A stretch of 64,000 nucleotides of DNA. It comes from Marthasterias glacialis (taxonomy: Eukaryota; Echinodermata; Asteroidea; Forcipulatida; Asteriidae). Where the stretch lies: NCBI GenBank assembly GCA_911728455.2, contig OU452233.1, positions 11,017,505 to 11,081,504 on the forward strand. Reading direction: 5' to 3'. A model generated the notes under the pieces. It did not search any database. It saw only the letters and a program-made list of their open reading frames with translations, and was not told the DNA's origin. Shown here in pieces: positions 10,129-19,371 of the stretch. A program made the translations under genes and the position numbers. Numbering within the stretch: position 1 is the stretch's first letter; each line of letters opens with the position of its first letter.

Positions 10129-11239
10129 TAAGGGAGATTTGGCCCTTAAGAATTGGGAGTATCGTTTCAATAAATTCTACAATGCTGATAACTTGTGGAA
10201 AGCCAGGGTCTTTCGCTGGTTGGTAAAGCCCTGGTTATTAACACTATCTTGCTTAGTATTCTTTATTTCATAGCTCCTGTGTATCCCTTGCCTGCACCAG
10301 TGGAGAGGAAAGTTACAAGATCCATTTTTTCTTTCCTGTGGTCAGGTAAAACTGAACTTGTACAAAGGCATATCCTTTGCCGCCCTGTTGAACAGGGTGG
10401 CTTGGGTATCACTAAAATTAAAAGCAAAACCGACTCCTTTCTTGTTTCTGGCAGGGCGGCACTGTGCGGTGAGAGGGCTCGCCCATGGTGTCACTTTGCT
10501 AGATTTTGGACGGATTTGTCTCTCCACAAGATCTTGCCAGCCGGCTCGTGGTCCAATGCCTCTCCGCATTCGATCACGAGCCCCAATTTTAAATCGATTT
10601 TTTGTACTCTTGTCCTAAGTATTTCCAATTCATGCCCCGACATAGATTGGACTACTGCGTCTGTCCGTAGTTTATATTCAATTTTTTTTTATCTCAGAAT
10701 AACGACAGGGTACCAGCTGGTCGGGCACCCTGCCCTCTAGAGTATTTTCAATTGGTCTTACATCCCAAATTGGATCACTCACTCCGTGATTTCAATTGGC
10801 GTGTCATTTGGAAGGGAGTAAAAACCAGTCAGCGAGTTTTTAGCTGGGGCATTGGCAATGGGAAATGCCCCAGAAATAATTAAGCATTTGCTTTTTGATT
10901 GCCCTTTTGTCGGCATCCTTTGGTACTGGGCTCAACACATTGGTTTGAAAATTTTCGGCGCCAGCTTCTCTATGTATTTTGTACGGTGAAGGGCTGAACC
11001 CAAAGCACCGTGGGTGCTTCATTCTGTGGTATTTTATTTCTGTGATCAAGTGGCAAGTCTGGACGTCTAGGTGCCAGACTCTGTTTGATCACACCGACAT
11101 TAGCCCTGACATTGTCCTTTCAAGGACAAAGCATTTTATCTCGGACAGGATCAGAGCAGACTTTTTCAGACTTCCTCCTGCTGCCTTTCGGCAAGCCTGG
11201 TGCGTAAGCGGAGGGCCCGTGAGGATTGCCAATGATTAG
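10129..11239 (+). pseudogene. ORF2 part 3: C-terminal region
   Basis: Post-RT region with SLVGKALVINTILLSILYF, FLWSGKTELVQRH and PVEQGGLGI, all familiar from Tx1/L1-type ORF2 C-termini. A degenerate HLLFDCPFVGILW follows near 10885-10930, matching the terminal Cys/His motif of this group. Stops and frame changes interrupt it between about 10740 and 10980. Confidence 0.75.
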
Positions 11240-12437
11240 CTGGTTTTTAACTTTTAACCTTTGCTTGTTTCGTCATTGTAGATTTTGGAGATGAGGCTGG
11301 GCTTTTTACATTCATTTCTGTTTGGGCTGAGTAGACCTTTTTAAGTAACGTTCCTAAAACGTTTTTCTCCTCGATGGCCTTTTGGCTGATTTTTAAAACA
11401 ATTCTCAAATTTTGTCCCTTTTCGCGTGTGGGCGTTTTTCTCTAACTGTTTGCTCAGAAAAACATATGCAGAGATTTCGGCGTTTGCTGAGAACTTTGTG
11501 TGGAAAAACGAGTTGTTGTTTTTCTTTTGTTTTCTTTCTCATTTCGTCTCTGTAGTTTTTGAGTAGTGTTTACCAAAAATGTTGTTCTTTCTTCTGGTTG
11601 TTGCCTCCGGGCCTGGGTGGCAAGCCCGGCGGAAAGTCTTGGGGTATCCAGTTTCCGCTGGGCACCTCGGGCCCGGGGACTTCCACTGGGGGTTAGCAGC
11701 GAGTTTTTTGTAGGGTGAGGTTTCGGGAGGATTCCAGCGGTGGCCGGGATTCTCGCGGAGTCTTTCTTTGCTTTGTCTTTTGCTTACTTAATTTAGTGGG
11801 TGCGAGGGTCTCGTTTTCCTGCGGTTTGTTTTTCCTTTTTGTTTTTTCGTTTTCCATTTTTTGCGTTTTGTTGCCGAGTTTTGTGTAAACCAAAGATGTT
11901 GTTCTTTCTTCTGGTCGTTGCCTCCGGGCCTGGGTAGCATGCTCTGCGGAAAGTCTGGGGTATCCAGTTTCCGCTGAGCTCCCCGGGCCCGGGCACTTCC
12001 ACTGGGGGAGTAGCAGCGAGTTTTAGGCAGGGTGAGGTTTCGCGAGAGTTCCGGCGGTGGCTGGGATTCTCGCGGAGTCTCTCTTTGTTTTTGACTTGGC
12101 CTTTTGATGTCCTCTTCCTTTTTTGGGAGAACGCTTTCTTTTGTCTTTTAGCCCGTTAAATGAGTGGGTGCTAGAGTCTTGTTTCCTACGGTTTGTTGCT
12201 CGATTTGAGTGAAGGTTCTTTACCACTTACCAAGGGGTGCCTGACTCCTCAGTCACTTTCCCTTGTTTCTTTGATTTGTTTAGTGTTATGGACGTCTTGT
12301 AAATCTTACTGATGTTTTTTCAGTGTTGTCGTTTTTAAGGTATGGGCAGGGGGGTTCGAAGCCCCACGACACTAAGGTGCAGCATGGCTGCCCTGCCCAG
12401 GGGTCTCTTGTTTCAATACAACCCCAAAATCAAAAAT
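11240..12437 (+). other. 3' UTR of the Tx1-type element
   Basis: Non-coding, T-rich, with GC-rich blocks. At 11368-11393 a U2-like run GGCCTTTTGGCTGA appears. Near 12352-12370 GGGGGGTTCGAAGCCCCAC resembles a tRNA T-stem-loop. The end is set at 12437, where homology to the ORF1 repeat at 14630 resumes. Confidence 0.6.
11573..12215 (+). repeat. Two-copy 317-base tandem repeat in the 3' UTR
   Basis: The block GTTGTTCTTTCTTCTGG, then CCTCCGGGCCTGGG, TATCCAGTTTCCGCTG, ACTTCCACTGGGGG and GGGATTCTCGCGGAGTCT, occurs first from 11581 and again from 11898 (offset 317). Copies differ by small substitutions and indels. Overlapping minus-strand open frames here are not genes. Confidence 0.85.
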
Positions 12438-12793
12438 TAGTTCCATCCGGACGTGCCTGTTGCCATTCTCCCATTGGGGCTGATCTCTCCAGTAGCCTCT
12501 CTTGATTCCGTCGATCTTTCCATACTGTGCAAGAGTCGAGGTTATTGCATCGTCTGTCATCTCGTAACGGGCTCTCATCACAGTTACGTGCGTAACGACT
12601 TTCCCGGCTGGTGAGAAAACTGCTACGGCTTTGTTACCGACTTTTGATTCTGTAGTTTGTAGAAAACTCCGCAATAAAGCTCGTGTTTTGACAGTTATCA
12701 GTGTTATGAAGGAGAGAACTGAACAGGCAGGACAGACCGAGGACGCTACTAAGTGACTCAAATGATTGGGCGCAAGTGACGAATGAATTAAAA
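12438..12793 (-). pseudogene. Retroelement ORF1 (gag-like) fragment, copy A
   Basis: On the minus strand this encodes the same protein piece as 14631-14985: SVCPACSVLSFITLITVKTR, AVAVFSPAGKVVTHVT, GKIDGIKRGYW and NGNRHVRMEL. Homology ends exactly where the Tx1 element begins; the residues after VRMEL in this frame are translated retroelement 3' UTR. The pattern (GIKRG..., RHVRMEL followed by IPSYI and CCHC knuckles in copy B) matches ZCCHC3-like ORF1 proteins of L1/Tx1-group elements. Confidence 0.7.
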
Positions 12794-13226
12794 TTACAAA
12801 AAATTGGCGAGAATGGAAACATTCGAACATCTTACCGCTTCAAACCAGCTTTTGCTTTTTTTGGACGGAGGTGGATTTATTGAAAAGACGTTTCGAAAAT
12901 GTAAACATGAACAGAACTCAATTTGACATTTTGATGGAAATGTGCCATCAAAAGCGTACCCCTTTATGTCTTATAATTGATGCTGCGACGTAGTGGGAGA
13001 AATGCAGTCTAGTCTGTTCATTATATGCTGTGCAAAACATTGAATAAAAGAAAGATACGAACGAAAAAAGGGAAAATGAACAATTTAAAATGAATAAATA
13101 AACTGAAGACTGGACGAAAACGTTCTTCAAACGATTGTGTTTCTCGCTCGGCTGAGCACCCATTCCAACCATGGGTGTGGCGTGACTGACTGCCTCAGGC
13201 TATCTTCAGAATGCATCCCTCTAGTC
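12794..13226 (+). repeat. U1 repeat-unit spacer and promoter, unit 2
   Basis: Homologous to 1480-1775 (GAAAAGACGTTTCGAAAATG, then CTCGGCTGAGCACCC), with an extra stretch at about 12925-13110. The PSE-like block lies at 13165-13186. Confidence 0.75.
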
Positions 13227-13390
13227 ATACTTACCTGGCTCAGGAGATACCGTGATCACTCAGGCGGTTTTCCCAAGGCGAGACCCGGCCATCGCACTCT
13301 CGGTTGGGTTGACCTTTGCGATTCCCCCAAATGTGGGGAACTCGGGAGTACAATTTCTGATAGTGGGGACTGCGTACGCGCTATCCCTAG
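13227..13390 (+). ncRNA. U1: U1 snRNA, copy 2
   Basis: A 164-nt U1 with the intact 5' end ATACTTACCTGG, stem-loop II loop ATCGCACTCTC and Sm site AATTTCTGATAG. The stem-loop IV tetraloop is TACG instead of TTCG, and the last bases are CCCTAG instead of CCCTTG. UACG is still in the stable UNCG class. PSE-like block and 3' box (AAAGACAGA) are in place, so it is potentially functional. Confidence 0.94.
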
Positions 13391-13699
13391 CAACAAATCC
13401 AAAGACAGAATCAGAGAAATGTTCTTAAAGTTGGGACTGTGAGTTTTTGTGAGTTTGTATTCGTTAAACTAGACAAATACAACTTTAACGACGCAAAATG
13501 CAGTGCCACCACCTATGTTTATTCTTTTATTGAAAGGATCCAGCATTATGTTTCGTGTGTTCACCGCTCATTACTTTAGCGTTACCAACATCCTTTTGTA
13601 TATCTTTTCGTAATAAAGATTGATCACATCAATTTATTTTGTATTTCAGTGTCACAATAGGTGTGAATTGTTGCATCGTGGATGACGAATAATTTATTA
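13391..13699 (+). repeat. U1-unit 3' flank, unit 2
   Basis: Shares GAAATGTTCTTAAAGTTGG, ACGCAAAATGCAGTGCCACC and TTGAAAGGATCCAGCATTATG with the region after copy 3 (18010-18170). No reading frame. Confidence 0.7.
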
Positions 13700-14985
13700 G
13701 TTGTAATTTTAAAACTGATGAATTATTTTAGTGTCGTTGGCAATAGGAGAGGTGAGCCTTTTCCTTTTTAAGTTTATAATTGACATAATATCACCCTGAC
13801 TATTGCCAGTATCTTTTTGTTGTGTGCGTTGTTTCTTTTTAGGCTGTTGGTCTTGCGGGTAAGTTGAGTAGGACTTGCTAGCTTTGTTGATCCAATTCTT
13901 TGAACGAAACATCTTGGGTAGAATAATTCACTCTAGCCCATTTGATTGTGCCCTTTATTGTTGTTTCTTTTAACGATTGTAGGCCAACAGCTGCTGTGCC
14001 GAGATTATGAATCGTTGTGTTCCCCTTTATACAGTACAGTGTTTCGAAAGTGCACTTTTGAGAGAAGAGTAATGGACTTGCAGGAAGAAAGGTTTCGATG
14101 TTATGTGGTGAACTCAACATAGAGTTTCTGCGATCGTTGTTAGATTTTGTAAAGCTGTGTGAACTGTTACAAGTTTAGGGCATCATGCCCAGCCAGCGGT
14201 GCAATGCGCAGCCTTCATCGCGTGGGGTCTGCGTCGTTTTGCCAAATGCATGGTGCAGTAAATGTGCAGTGTCGGTTGTTTTCGGTTTTGTTGTTTTGTC
14301 GTTTTAGGCTTCTCGTTTTCTGCATCCGGTGTTGTTCCTTCCTCTTCGGATGATTCTGATAACTTCTGTGTTTTTACCGTGTTCGACCACAGAGTTGGGC
14401 ATGCTCGAGGAGGGTGTCCATCTTCCCCACAGGTTTTACATAGTGCATCGGTTCTTTACAGTTTACGGCGATATGTCCTGCTACACCACAATTGTAACAT
14501 CTAATTTGGGTGTAGTTAGTGGCCATTTGGCCCGTCTCACCACATCGTCTACTTGTCTGCTCTTGGCCCTGCTACTTAAGAGTCAACTGGAAATCTCCGA
14601 CTCTGATGTAAGACGGGATTTTCTTGTGTAGTTCCATCCGGACGTGCCTGTTGCCATTCTCCCATTGGGGCTGATCTCTCCAGTAGCCTCTCTTGATTCC
14701 GTCGATCTTTCCATACTGTGCCAGAGTCGAGGTTATTGCATTGTCCGTCATCTCGTAACGGGCTCTCATCACTGTCACGTGCGTAACGACTTTCCCGGCT
14801 GGTGAGAAAACTGCTACGGCTTTGTTACTGACTCTTGATTCTGTAGTTTGTAGAAAACTCAACAATAAAGCTCGTGTTTTAACAGTTATCAGTGTTATGA
14901 AGGACAGAACTGAACAGGCAGGACAGACCGAGGACGCTACTAAGTGACTCAAATGATTGGGCGCAAGTGATGAATGAATTAAGAG
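13700..14985 (-). pseudogene. Retroelement ORF1 (gag-like) with CCHC knuckles, copy B
   Basis: Read on the minus strand from about 14985. An N-terminal region ends VRMELHKKIPSYIRVGDFQL, then an in-frame stop at about 14570, then a degenerate first knuckle (RRCGETGQMA). An intact CCHC knuckle CYNCGVAGHIAVNC follows near 14470-14500, and a second one in another frame (CKTCGEDGHPPRAC). The rest to 13740 is decayed coding-like sequence ending with the conserved KRKRLTSPIANDTK. It would be the RNA-binding ORF1 of an L1/Tx1-group element. No ORF2 is attached. Parts recur at 12438 and 18440, always in the same orientation relative to U1. Confidence 0.7.
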
Positions 14986-15970
14986 AGAAAATAAATGTTA
15001 TTTCTCGCCTCTCGTTTCTGATCAACAATTACAACTACCATTACAAAAACGATTTATACAATGAAATTGAATTAAATGCAAGCTAAAGAAAATGGATTTG
15101 ATACCGGTATCAACATAATGGGGGTGCTGTGGGGAGCCCATGAAGGCTTCTCAGTAGGGATGCTCCGCTGCTCAGCGGGGACACACTCCGGCCAGCCAGA
15201 CATCAAGCGGTGTAACGGTAACGGTGACGGTAGAACCATAGGACCGTGGAGGCGGCGGGAGAATCCACGGCGGAGCACGGCGATGACTGGAGATGAACCC
15301 CAGGCAGGAGCAGGAAGGCGACGGCCGGTTAACACCGGTCGGTAGAACCCGGTCCAGTCATTGGGCGTGGCTCGTGATTGCTGGAGAGCAGCAGTCTTAC
15401 GGCACGTCAGCAACCCAAGTGAAAAAATAACGCTCTGCCCGATTTGGGCGCGCACCCTCATGTTTAAGAAACTATATAACATTCACAACATTTTCAGAGA
15501 ACTGGAGAATTACAGAAGGAAAGAATCGTGATTGACAATCTAGACCGCACAGGTAACATCAGCCATTCTCTTTCTCCAGTCTGTTGCAAGCCAGTGACCT
15601 TCTCTTGCACTTCCTGCAGGAAATGACGCATTTCTATGTACTCAACTTTATTTTCAAGTGTCATCCTGACTGTCTTTTCTCTCTTTAGGCTGCTCATCTC
15701 GCTTGAGTTATGAGGGGTCTGACCCCTGCAAGAATTCTTCCTGAAGATGTTGATGCGTTCCTTTCACTCGAGTTATGGTGTGTGTGTGTGTGTGTGGGGG
15801 GGGGGGGTAGTGTTTTGTACTACAAGACCTTTGGCTTGTAATGAATGGAGTTCTAGAGCAAGTATAGTTCAACACTTCTTTATTTTGATTCGTACATGCC
15901 ACGTCTTTTTCCAACATGGCGTTTAGCATACAACCGGACTATTGAGCCCGCTATTACAATATACCATGAA
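14986..15970. other. Spacer; GC-rich block then A+T-rich DNA
   Basis: 15100-15400 is GC-rich with CGG/GGCGG motifs and lies directly 5' of the minus-strand ORF1, so it could be that element's 5' UTR (inference). A GT run followed by a G run lies at about 15777-15808. No gene is supported; the open frames here show no recognisable motif. Confidence 0.45.
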
Positions 15971-16016
15971 CACAATAGGGGGTTAGCCCCCAAGAATGGG
16001 AGACTTTTGAGACGAT

Positions 16017-17545
16017 AGCGAGCGTCCTTGCGTCCTCGCGTTTGTGCGTCTGCAGAAACCACACCGACAGCAATGCATACACCTTTCACAGGTAACGAGG
16101 TGGAAAAGGCAATACGCTCACTCAAAAATGGAAAAAGCCCTGGATTCGATAACATGGAAGCAGAACTCTTAAAATACTCCCCAATGGAAGTCAAACACAA
16201 GATCGCGGAAATACTCAACATAACAGCAGAAACCGGCAAGTTCCCTGTAGATCTGACTAAAGTAATTTTAATACCACTACCAAAACCTAGCAAACCAAAG
16301 GGACCCATCAACAATCTCAGACCGATTATACTCCTCAGCACCATACGCAAAATTCTTGCAATCTGCTTAATCCGTAGAATCGACACAAGAATCAATGCAG
16401 AGATACCACTAACACAAGCTGCATATCGCCCAGGTCGCAACACTACGGAACAGGTCTTCGCTATCAAACTCCTAGCTGAAAAGGCCATCACCTCCCAAGA
16501 TCACCAGTATTTTGCATTACTACTCGACATGAGCGCTGCTTTTGACACTGTTAAGCGAGCCACTCTCTTCAACGATTTGAAGGCTATACTCAATGAAGAT
16601 GAACTACATCTCATCGCAATACTACTCAGGGAAATGACACTCCAGGTCAAATGTGAAGGGAAAACCAGCACTGACTTTGTAACAAATATTGGAGTTCCAC
16701 AAGGGGACTGCCTTAGCCCCGTACTGTTCACCATATACCGAGCAAAGGCACTTGACACTGAACAACCGTCGCTCACCTCCACTGATCACAACTATGCCTG
16801 GATCCAGCAACCATCACTACACTACCCGTGGATAGCTGAACATAATTACACGAATGCAGACAGAGATTACACTACTCTAGATCTACAATATGCTGATGAC
16901 ATCACATGGATTACAGACAGGAAACAAATCATCGACCAGGTTAAAGCAACAATCCCACCTAAATTACAAGCCAGAAACCTTAACGTAAACATCTCCAAAA
17001 CCGAAGAATTCATGATCAACCAAGGTGGACCCACTGAATGGAAGAAAACCAGATACCTCGACAGTCGCCTCGACACTGAGCAAGACATCCAACACAGAAA
17101 GGCACAAGCTTGGGCAGCTCAGCAAAAACTCAAACACATCTTCAAAAGCAAGAAAATTAAAGAAAAGACAAAACTCCGCATCTTCAACGCTCATACAACC
17201 AGCATCTTCCTCTATAACAGCGAACTCTGGACAGTCACGAAAACAATCGAAAGCAAAATTGACGTCATACAAAGAGCTCTATTGAAAAATGTTCTCAATA
17301 TCCACTGGCCAACGAAAATAAGCAATAATGACCTGTACCACAGAACTCAACTTGAACCCTGGAGCACCGCAGTCAAAGCCAGACGCCTCACATGGCTAGT
17401 TTGCACGAACAAAGAACTGAAAAAAGTGGGACTAAAAGTTGGGCAAGAGGCAGAATCACTGGCATTTGACAGGGGGGCTGGAAGAGCATGATAGGGCGTG
17501 CTATTACTGAGTAATCAGACGTACAGCACCACGGCGACGAGCGTC
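16017..17545 (+). mobile_element. Non-LTR RT element inserted in the MITE
   Basis: Retroelement fragment between the short left MITE arm and the rest of the MITE. CGAGCGTCCTT occurs on both sides (about 16019-16029 and 17535-17545), consistent with an 11-base target duplication. Its last 100 or so bases (GAGGCAGAATCACTGGCATT, GGGCGTGCTATTACTGA, CAGCACCACGGCGACGA) also occur inside both TTAA transposons (20507-20605, 45067-45175). Confidence 0.65.
16028..17491 (+). CDS. Non-LTR reverse transcriptase, N-terminally truncated
   Basis: An open frame of 487 residues. RT motifs: LKNGKSPGFDNMEAELLKYS, NNLRPIILLSTIRKIL, AAYRPGRNTTEQVFAIK, LLDMSAAFDTVKR (motif A), TNIGVPQGDCLSPVLF (motif B) and LQYADDITWI (motif C). 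The C-terminal LYNSELWTVTKTIESKID, KARRLTWL and QEAESLAFDRG blocks resemble the tail regions of many non-LTR RTs. No endonuclease is present upstream, because the frame starts within 10 bases of the MITE junction. The last residues may be frame-shifted: the shifted frame would read GGWKSMIGRA, closer to a typical end. Clade is uncertain. Not autonomous. Confidence 0.8.
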   Translation: MRPRVCASAETTPTAMHTPFTGNEVEKAIRSLKNGKSPGFDNMEAELLKYSPMEVKHKIAEILNITAETGKFPVDLTKVILIPLPKPSKPKGPINNLRPIILLSTIRKILAICLIRRIDTRINAEIPLTQAAYRPGRNTTEQVFAIKLLAEKAITSQDHQYFALLLDMSAAFDTVKRATLFNDLKAILNEDELHLIAILLREMTLQVKCEGKTSTDFVTNIGVPQGDCLSPVLFTIYRAKALDTEQPSLTSTDHNYAWIQQPSLHYPWIAEHNYTNADRDYTTLDLQYADDITWITDRKQIIDQVKATIPPKLQARNLNVNISKTEEFMINQGGPTEWKKTRYLDSRLDTEQDIQHRKAQAWAAQQKLKHIFKSKKIKEKTKLRIFNAHTTSIFLYNSELWTVTKTIESKIDVIQRALLKNVLNIHWPTKISNNDLYHRTQLEPWSTAVKARRLTWLVCTNKELKKVGLKVGQEAESLAFDRGAGRA

Positions 17546-17659
17546 CTTTTCCTTTGTTTTCATCGCTGAGAACAAAGAAAAAAGACCGGTCTGTGGCACG
17601 CCTGCTATCGTCTCAAAAGTTAGTCTCCCATTGTTCCTCAAGATGTCAAATCCATGTTT

Positions 17660-17687
17660 GATCTTTGCCAAAAGGCAGAGAAGTGAT
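17660..17687 (-). pseudogene. U2: U2 snRNA 5' fragment, second copy
   Basis: The minus strand reads ATCACTTCTCTGCC then TTTTGGCAAAGATC. It matches U2 nucleotides 1-28 with a few differences. It includes the very 5' end (ATC), which the copy at 6476 lacks. The U1-unit promoter flank of copy 3 begins right after it. Confidence 0.7.
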
Positions 17688-17770
17688 CTCACAGAAATTT
17701 GTACACAATCGAAGAAGTGTCTCAATCGTCCTACAAACGATTTTGTTTCTCGCTTGGCTGAGCACCCCTT

Positions 17771-17792
17771 CCAACCATGGGTGTGGCGTGAC
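17771..17792 (+). promoter_or_regulatory. Candidate PSE of U1 copy 3
   Basis: Block identical to the one upstream of the other U1 copies (core ATGGGTGTGGCGTGAC), 41-62 bases before the start. Confidence 0.55.
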
Positions 17793-17832
17793 TGACTGCC
17801 TCAGGCTATCTTCAGAATGCATCCTTACAGTC

Positions 17833-17996
17833 ATACTTACCTGGCTCAGGAGATACCGTGATCACTCAGGCGGTTTTCCCAAGGCGAGGCCCGGCCATCG
17901 CACTCTCGGTTGGGTTGACCTTTGTGATTCCTCCAAATGTGGGGAACTCGGGAGTACAATTTCTGATAGTGGGGACTGCGTTCGCGCTATCCCTTG
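17833..17996 (+). ncRNA. U1: U1 snRNA, copy 3
   Basis: A 164-nt U1 with intact 5' end, TTCG tetraloop and Sm site. Differences from the consensus of the window lie at TTTGTGATTCCTCCAAATG (others TTTGCGATTCCCCCAAATG), near stem-loop III. The stem change C to U still allows G-U pairing. The 3' box AAAGACAGA is present. Potentially functional. Confidence 0.93.
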
Positions 17997-18425
17997 CAAG
18001 AAATCCAAAGACAGAATGAGAGAAATGTTCTTCTCAAAGTTGGAAATGTGAGTTTTGTGAGTTTGTATTCGTTAAACTAGACAAAAAACTTTAACAACGC
18101 AAAATGCAGTGCCACCACCTATGTTTATTCTTTTATTGAAAGGATCCAGCATTATGTTTCGTGTGTTCACCACTTTAGCGTTATCCCTTGCAAGAAATCC
18201 AAAGACAGAATCAGAGAAAAACTACTTCGCAAAGATGGAGAAGTGATTTATTCGTTTAATTACCCAATAAAACCTGTTTACGCATATTTTCAGAGCTATC
18301 AGTCGTTGTTTTTACTGAAAGGATGTAGGATATTTATTTCTGTGCGTTTTATTAGCTGCAATTCACCACTCGCTTTTTTAGCGTTATCTTAATATCCTTT
18401 AGTATCGTTTTTCGAACAAAGAGTG
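17997..18425 (+). repeat. U1-unit 3' flank with partial duplication
   Basis: After copy 3 the flank runs to about 18180. There the U1 3' end and 3' box recur (ATCCCTTGCAAGAAATCC, AAAGACAGAATCAGAG), followed by sequence matching 1960-2070 and then 6366-6470. So the 3' flank is present twice in series. The unoccupied insertion site of the foldback element lies at 18290-18330. Confidence 0.75.
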
Positions 18426-18990
18426 ATTACATATTCTGTATTTGAGTGTCGTTGGCAATGGAATCAGGAGAGGTGAGTCTTTTCCTTTTTATATTTTTTA
18501 GTTGACATGATCTCACCCTGACTCTAGACGGTTTGTTTTTATTGTGTGTGTAGTTTCTTTTTAGAATGGAACATCTTGGGTAGCATATTTCAATCAAGTC
18601 CGTTTTATTGTGCAATTTATGTCTTTTTTGACGATTGTAGGCCAACTGCTGCTGTGCCGAAGTTATGAAGCATTGCATTCTCCTTAATCAAGTACAGTCA
18701 GTGTTTCGAAAGTGTACTGTTGAGAGTAGGGTAATGGATTTGCAGGAAGAAAGCCAAATGAAAAAAAAAAATGGAAGATAATTTTTTTTTTTCGAGTTGA
18801 GGTAATGAACTCAACACAGAATTTCCTAGAACGTTGTCGAATTTGTAAAGCGGTTTAATTAGCTTGTAAACCCCGAAACTATTGCTGGGGTATTTTGTGA
18901 ACCGTTACGAGTTCAGTGCATCATGCCCAGCGAGCTGTGCAATGCGCATCCTTCATCGCCACGGTCTGCGTCATTATTTTTGCCAAATGC
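18426..18990 (-). pseudogene. Retroelement ORF1 fragment, copy C
   Basis: Matches the 3' half of copy B (minus strand). KRKRLTSP near 18470-18495, the segment around 18560-18760 and the block GTGCAATGCGCATCCTTCAT near 18935 all align with 13740-14250, with many stops. Homology ends near 19000. Confidence 0.6.
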
Positions 18991-19371
18991 ATGCTGCAGG
19001 AAGTTGACTGATTTGCTCTCCTTTTTGGCCCGCTGTTCTCCTTGCTCTTGGTGTGTACCACAGTCTACCTCCAGACTTTCTTTAGGGCGGGAGTTACATT
19101 CTGCAGTTGCGAATGGTATCCAATCTCGTTAGGCCCTGTAGCTCTGTTAGCGGCGTTGGTGCTTGAGGCTGGCGCGCACCAAGTGTGGAAAGTTCAGGTT
19201 AGAAGAAGAGGTACATAATCAAACGGTGCTTACATTTACAATCTTAAAATCTATTTGTCAACTGACAGTGTTTGGCTTTTGTATCAGAAGTCAGTTGATG
19301 GATCCACCTCATTTACTGTGTGTGATCCAAACTGTAACATAAACATCGTCCTAAGTCATAAGCACACTTAA
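18991..19371. other. Unassigned spacer
   Basis: No gene or repeat partner recognised. It ends at the TTAA site of the next element. Confidence 0.5.

Larger units (their letters stand above)
6476..12437 (+). mobile_element. Tx1-clade (Keno-like) non-LTR retrotransposon, full-length but decayed
   Basis: Order: U2 fragment, 5' UTR (6500-6869), ORF1 with Cys-rich motifs (6870-7780), ORF2 with APE endonuclease, RT and Cys/His-rich tail (7834-11239), and a long 3' UTR with a 317-base tandem duplication (11240-12437). Both ORFs are broken. The Tx1 clade of the L1 superfamily includes site-specific families; Keno targets U2 snRNA genes (established knowledge). The U2 head supports a Keno-like assignment, but no U2 3' half follows the element. 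Instead it lies in a U1-array context, with about 1 kb of the host sequence apparently deleted at insertion. Confidence 0.75.
15997..17630. mobile_element. Palindromic MITE, copy 2, split by an RT element
   Basis: Ends TGGGAGAC...GTCTCCCA match the compact 124-bp copy at 34369-34492, including CGAGACGATAGC-type arms and the core TTCTCAGCGATGAAAAC (minus strand here, about 17556-17572). The reconstructed empty site is GAACAATTCTTGGG, as at 6530, so the MITE entered between AA and TT without duplicating any base. Confidence 0.8.
15971..17687 (-). repeat. U2-headed 5' UTR fragment in inverted orientation, split by a MITE
   Basis: On the minus strand: U2-like sequence (17687-17660), then CATCTTGAGGAACAA, the MITE, then TTCTTGGGGGCTAACCCCC down to about 15971. 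The unsplit counterpart is at 6499-6550. It is a second, independent junction between a U2 5' fragment and this 5' UTR. What follows leftwards (15970 to about 15890, with an AATAAA on the minus strand) does not match the Tx1 element by eye. Confidence 0.65.

Noticed and set aside
12438..12793. Right flank of the Tx1 element as the missing U2 3' half.
   Set aside because: No U2 sequence such as the branch-site-pairing region follows; it is ORF1 repeat DNA.
12372..12830. A single 152-residue minus-strand protein.
   Set aside because: It is a chimera: ORF1 fragment up to VRMEL, then translated 3' UTR of the neighbouring Tx1 element.
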